Origin: Zoogloeaceae bacterium
GTDB lineage: Bacteria > Pseudomonadota > Gammaproteobacteria > Burkholderiales > Rhodocyclaceae
Direction of reading: 5' to 3'
NCBI GenBank assembly: GCA_031278735.1
Contig: JAITJU010000033.1
Coordinates: 1-8,867 of the forward strand
DNA length: 8,867 nucleotides
The notes below the pieces were generated by a model, which did not search any database, was not told where the DNA came from, and saw nothing but the letters and a program-made list of their open reading frames with translations. Below are positions 6,263 to 8,867 of this stretch, piece after piece. The translations under genes were made by a program, and so were the position numbers. Within the stretch, counting starts at the first letter, position 1. Each line of letters starts with the position of its first letter.

Positions 6263-7462
6263 ATGCCTGATTTGCGCGAGCCGTCCGTTCCGCCTCTTTC
6301 CGCCCCTCCCTTGCCGCCGTTTGTCTTTCGGGGGAAAACGCTGTTGCCCATCGTGCAGGGCGGCATGGGTGTCGCCATTTCGGCGCACAGGCTGGCGGGC
6401 GCGGTTGCCGCCGAAAACGCTGTCGGCACCATTGCCAGCGTCGATCTGCGCCATCACCATCCCGACCTGCTGGAAATGACCCGGCGCGTCAAGGACAGGG
6501 AAGCCAACAAATCCGCCATCTGGAAAGCCAACCGCATCGCCCTGGATCGGGAAATTCGCGCCGCGCTGGACATTGCCCGGGGGCGCGGCCTGGTTGCCGT
6601 CAATGTCATGCGCGCCGTCTCGCAATATCAGGAATACGTGCGCCAGTCCTGCGAATCCGGCGCTCACGCGATTGTCATGGGCGCAGGGTTGCCGCTGGAT
6701 CTGCCGGATTTGGCGGCGGATTTTCCGGAAGTCGCGCTTTTCCCCATTCTTTCGGACGTACGCGGCGTCGTGCTGATCCTGAAAAAATGGATGCGCAAGG
6801 GGCGTCTTCCCGACGCCATTGTCATTGAACATCCCGCCTATGCCGGCGGACATCTGGGCGCGCAGCAAAAAGAGGACGTCAATGACCCGCGTTTCGATTT
6901 CAACGTCGTCTTGCCGGGCGTCTTGCAGGCGTTCAAGGATCTGGGGCTGGAGTCGGAGCGCGTTCCTCTGATTCCCGCCGGGGGCATTTGCAGTCATGCG
7001 CAGATACGGGAACTCATCGGCATGGGTGCCGCCGCCGTGCAGTTGGGCACTGCCTTTGCCGTCACCGAGGAAGGGGACGCGCATCTCGAATTCAAGAAGG
7101 TGTTGCTGGGCGCGACAGAGGAGACCGTCGTCGAATTCATGAGTTGCGCTGGCCTCCCCGCCCGCGCCGTGCGCACGCCCTGGCTGGAAAACTATCTGGC
7201 GCGCGAGCAAAAGCTGATGAAGGCGGCGGAAGGCCGCCAGCACAAATGCACGCTTGCCTGGGATTGTCTCGTCACCTGCGGCCTGCGGGACGCCAATCCA
7301 AAACACGGCCAATTTTGCATCGATCATCAGCTCGCCGCCGCCGTGCGCGGCGAACTCAGGCACGGCCTGTTTTTCCGGGGCAAGACGAAACTCCCCTTCG
7401 GTCGGGACATCCGCCCCGTGCGCGATCTGATTCGCCGCCTGATGACGGGGGCGGAAGACTGA
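6263..7462 (+). CDS. FMN-dependent nitronate monooxygenase / FabK-family oxidoreductase
   Basis: This 399-residue protein belongs to the nitronate monooxygenase (2-nitropropane dioxygenase) superfamily, TIM-barrel flavoproteins that oxidise alkyl nitronates. The same superfamily includes the enoyl-ACP reductase FabK. Visible motifs are PIVQGGMG at 29-36 near the first strand, MGAGLP mid-barrel, HPAYAGGHLG with His197 at the place of the class I catalytic histidine, IPAGGI, and GAAAVQLGTAFAVTEEG for FMN phosphate binding. It exceeds the usual 320-360 residues because of a C-terminal extension with Cys329, Cys335, Cys339 and Cys352 (C-x5-C-x3-C-x12-C), which could bind a metal or Fe-S cluster. 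ATG 6263 is chosen because conservation begins soon after. A TTG at 6248 is in frame, and neither has a clear Shine-Dalgarno. It stands alone between two long gaps. The substrate cannot be deduced; nitronate detoxification, enoyl reduction or another flavin reaction are all possible. Confidence 0.85.
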   Translation: MPDLREPSVPPLSAPPLPPFVFRGKTLLPIVQGGMGVAISAHRLAGAVAAENAVGTIASVDLRHHHPDLLEMTRRVKDREANKSAIWKANRIALDREIRAALDIARGRGLVAVNVMRAVSQYQEYVRQSCESGAHAIVMGAGLPLDLPDLAADFPEVALFPILSDVRGVVLILKKWMRKGRLPDAIVIEHPAYAGGHLGAQQKEDVNDPRFDFNVVLPGVLQAFKDLGLESERVPLIPAGGICSHAQIRELIGMGAAAVQLGTAFAVTEEGDAHLEFKKVLLGATEETVVEFMSCAGLPARAVRTPWLENYLAREQKLMKAAEGRQHKCTLAWDCLVTCGLRDANPKHGQFCIDHQLAAAVRGELRHGLFFRGKTKLPFGRDIRPVRDLIRRLMTGAED

Positions 7463-7564
7463 GGGCAAGCGACAGATTATCCCTTTCTCTCCTCTATTCA
7501 TGGGATTTCCGGGGGATTTGCCGCACGGCGGTTGCAGTCAGCTTGCGAGGCGGTGCCGAGCAGT

Positions 7565-7595
7565 TTCCTGGCGATATCTATTTATCTTCCAGGAA
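7565..7595. repeat. Inverted repeat TTCCTGG/CCAGGAA around the end of the broken minus-strand gene
   Basis: TTCCTGG at 7565-7571 and CCAGGAA at 7589-7595 are a perfect 7-bp inverted repeat with a 17-base AT-rich spacer. The spacer contains the TAG stop (7578-7580, read on the - strand) of the gene remnant. It could form a 3'-end hairpin for that transcript. There is no T-run on either side, so a terminator role is doubtful. Confidence 0.35.
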
Positions 7596-7783
7596 GGGGG
7601 CGCTCAGGGTGTCCTGCAACTGGTTTACGCGGGGGGCTGCTCGGTTGCGCCAAGTCGAAGCCGCCCATGTGTTCGTGGAACATCTGGGGCACACCCAGAA
7701 GAGCCGCCGCGCTCGAAGCCGAATTCCAGGTATCCGGGCAGACCGCGCCGCATCCAATCGGGTTCGTCGCCGGAAAGGGGCAT
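7578..7783 (-). pseudogene. Broken small gene, 67 codons if two insertions are removed
   Basis: Read on the - strand, an ATG at 7781-7783 follows GGAG (7789-7792) with 5-base spacing. It begins MPLSGDEPDWMRRGLPGYLE and continues FGFE in frame A. Coding-like sequence then moves to frame B (AALLGVPQMFHEHMGGFDLA) and, at a run of six C, to frame C (VNQLQDTLSAPFLEDK), ending in TAG at 7578-7580. Each move is +1. Removing one base near 7711 and one C near 7632 gives a single 67-residue frame; the span of 206 bases is exactly 68 codons plus two. Codon choice (CTG, TTC, GGC, GAC, CAG) is gene-like in all three pieces, while the other frames give Arg/Pro/Ser-rich noise. Unrepaired, frame A stops at 7625-7627. 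I do not recognise the family; no signal peptide or membrane segment is seen. It could be a decayed gene, sequencing error, or less likely chance. Confidence 0.45.
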
Positions 7784-7851
7784 TTTCTCTCCCGCGCCGC
7801 CCGAGTGCCGTACAATGTGCCCGGCGGCGCGGCTCATGCGCCCGTAACCGC

Positions 7852-7856
7852 AAGGA
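7852..7856 (+). promoter_or_regulatory. ttcA ribosome binding site
   Basis: AAGGA lies 5 bases before the GTG at 7862. It selects this start within a frame that stays open 110 codons further upstream. The TtcA-like N-terminus begins right after it, which supports the choice. Confidence 0.7.
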
Positions 7857-7861
7857 TTTTC

Positions 7862-8746
7862 GTGCAAAATTCCCAAACCCTGCAACGACTGGAAAAATGG
7901 CTGCTGCGTCAAACCGGCAAGGCCATTGCCGACTATAACCTGATCGAAGCGGGCGACACGCTGCTGGTGTGCGTTTCCGGCGGCAAGGATTCGCATACGC
8001 TCCTGCACCTTTTGCGCATCCTGCAACGAAACGCGCCAGTGGCCTTTACGCTGATCGCCATGAATCTGGATCAGAAGCAGCCGGGCTTCCCTGCCGAGAC
8101 GCTTCCGGAATATTTTCGGAAGATTGGCGTCGATTACCGCATCGTCGAAGCCGACACCTATTCGCTGGTAAAAGAAAAGATTCCGCCGGGCAAGACCGCC
8201 TGTTCGCTCTGTTCCCGCCTGCGCCGGGGCATCATCTACCGCACGGCGAAAGAACTGGGTGCCAACAAGATCGCGCTGGGGCATCACCGCGACGACATGG
8301 TGCATACCCTGTTTCTCAATCTCCTGTTCGGCGGCAAGCTGAAAGCCATGCCGCCCAAGCTGAAGACGGACGACGGCGCGCATATCGTCATCCGCCCCCT
8401 GGCCTATTGCGCCGAAAACGACATCGAACGCTACGCGCGCGGCATGAATTTCCCCATCATCCCCTGTAGTCTCTGCGGCGCGCAGGCCAACCTGCAACGC
8501 CAGAAAATCCGCGTGATGATGCAGGAATGGGAACATCGCTTTCCCGGCTGCGGCAAGTCCGCGTTCACGGCGCTGCAAAACGTCATCCCCTCGCATCTGG
8601 CCGATAGCGCGCTATTCGATTTCAGCGGCCTGACGCTTTCGGATGCGCCGGAAGACGAAGCGGCGGGCGATGCGTCGTTCGACGCGCCGAATCCGGCAGA
8701 CGCATCCTCATTTCCCCTGTTGGCGCGTTTCGAGGAAAGACCTTGA
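7862..8746 (+). CDS. ttcA: tRNA 2-thiocytidine(32) synthetase TtcA
   Basis: TtcA is a cytoplasmic Fe-S enzyme that activates C32 of certain tRNAs with ATP and replaces its oxygen with sulfur. It has 294 residues (E. coli 311). The PP-loop SGGKDS is at 39-44, followed by NLDQKQPGFP at 68-77. Cys114 and Cys117 in CSLCSRLRRG correspond to the cluster cysteines Cys122/Cys125 of E. coli. GHHRDD at 140-145, MPPKLKTDDG, HIVIRPLAYC and PCSLCGAQANLQRQ (Cys202/Cys205) follow, all TtcA hallmarks, and VIPSHLAD near 241 closes the conserved part. The last ~35 residues are an acidic, Ala- and Asp-rich tail (DAPEDEAAGDASFD) without conservation, as is common. The start is GTG 7862, supported by AAGGA upstream and the conserved N-terminus; an upstream ATG at 7532 is in frame but not family-like. 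The gene stands alone, divergent from the broken gene. Codon use matches its neighbours. Confidence 0.96.
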   Translation: MQNSQTLQRLEKWLLRQTGKAIADYNLIEAGDTLLVCVSGGKDSHTLLHLLRILQRNAPVAFTLIAMNLDQKQPGFPAETLPEYFRKIGVDYRIVEADTYSLVKEKIPPGKTACSLCSRLRRGIIYRTAKELGANKIALGHHRDDMVHTLFLNLLFGGKLKAMPPKLKTDDGAHIVIRPLAYCAENDIERYARGMNFPIIPCSLCGAQANLQRQKIRVMMQEWEHRFPGCGKSAFTALQNVIPSHLADSALFDFSGLTLSDAPEDEAAGDASFDAPNPADASSFPLLARFEERP

Positions 8747-8867
8747 AAGCAGGGCAATCGCATGAATGCCATATGCAATGGAAGTGACCGTGGCGGGGAG
8801 GAAAAGCTTCTGGCAAGGGAGGGTCAAAAGAGGTTTGCAGCGATGGAACTGGCGGCAAGGGCGGGTC

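Larger units (their letters stand above)
7463..7861. other. 399-base gap between the flavoenzyme gene and ttcA
   Basis: No intact gene of convincing quality lies here. The right-hand two thirds (7578-7783) hold a - strand gene-like stretch broken by frameshifts, described separately. The first 115 bases (7463-7577) are moderately GC-rich with a pyrimidine-rich patch at 7480-7497 and show nothing I can name: no T-run terminator, tRNA or promoter of quality. The last 78 bases should hold the ttcA promoter; TACAAT at 7811-7816 is a five-of-six -10 candidate without a good -35. The ttcA reading frame is open through most of this gap (from 7532) but has no family resemblance before 7862. Confidence 0.6.

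Noticed and set aside
6185..7501. A 438-codon minus-strand open frame opposite the flavoenzyme gene
   Set aside because: It is the shadow of a recognised FMN enzyme. An ATG with purine-rich upstream bases exists near 7501, but the product has no recognisable motif and biased composition.
7683..7699. TCTGGG-GCACA-CCCAGA hairpin as a possible terminator
   Set aside because: No T-run follows on either strand, and it lies inside the gene-like minus-strand remnant where it is explained by codons.
7532..7861. A 110-codon N-terminal extension of TtcA from ATG 7532
   Set aside because: TtcA similarity begins right after GTG 7862, which has AAGGA 5 bases upstream. The extension looks non-coding and overlaps the minus-strand remnant.
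8762..8867. An open frame from ATG 8762 (or ATG 8843 with AGAGG upstream) running off the right edge
   Set aside because: At most 35 codons, with repeated AGG arginine codons unlike the neighbours and no recognisable motif. It could be the start of a real gene, but the window cannot support it.
1..8867. CRISPR array, tRNA or rRNA genes, insertion sequence ends, attachment sites, toxin-antitoxin or phage-defence genes
   Set aside because: I looked for spaced direct repeats, cloverleaf-like segments, transposase motifs and small gene pairs and saw none.

Overview
This is a GC-rich stretch of bacterial chromosome with the tail of one gene and six complete genes. None of them belongs to phage, plasmid or transposon machinery. 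RNase G, a class I polyhydroxyalkanoate (PHA) synthase, FabI and TtcA together point to a proteobacterium. A betaproteobacterium (Rhodocyclales-like) or a related gammaproteobacterium fits best. That placement is inferred from gene families and protein style only, because the window has no rRNA marker.

Layout from left to right: (1) the C-terminal 148 codons of RNase G (rng), + strand. (2) hypF, the carbamoyltransferase of [NiFe]-hydrogenase maturation, + strand and close behind rng. (3) fabI, an NADH-type enoyl-ACP reductase, + strand, 56 bases after hypF. (4) uspA, a one-domain universal stress protein, - strand, convergent with fabI. (5) phaC, class I PHA synthase, + strand, divergent from uspA across a 151-base region that should carry both promoters. 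(6) A 175-base gap with a weak terminator candidate, a strong 13-bp hairpin of an interspersed-repeat type and short CGATTC repeats. (7) A 399-residue FMN enzyme of the nitronate monooxygenase/FabK family with a C-terminal four-cysteine cluster, + strand. (8) A 399-base gap holding what looks like a small - strand gene (67 codons if repaired) broken by two single-base insertions. (9) ttcA, the tRNA 2-thiocytidine-32 synthetase, + strand, GTG start. The last 121 bases hold no gene I can support.

The genes do not form one operon. rng and hypF may be co-transcribed. fabI, uspA, phaC, the flavoenzyme gene and ttcA look like separate units. A loose theme links fabI, phaC and the flavoenzyme gene: all belong to families that can act on acyl chains or redox metabolism. 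No phaA, phaB, phasin or hydrogenase structural gene is present here, so pathway links are inference.

I see no convincing new multi-gene system. The observations most worth checking are the broken small gene upstream of ttcA, the possible ribosome-site-masking hairpin at the phaC start, and the four-cysteine tail of the flavoenzyme.
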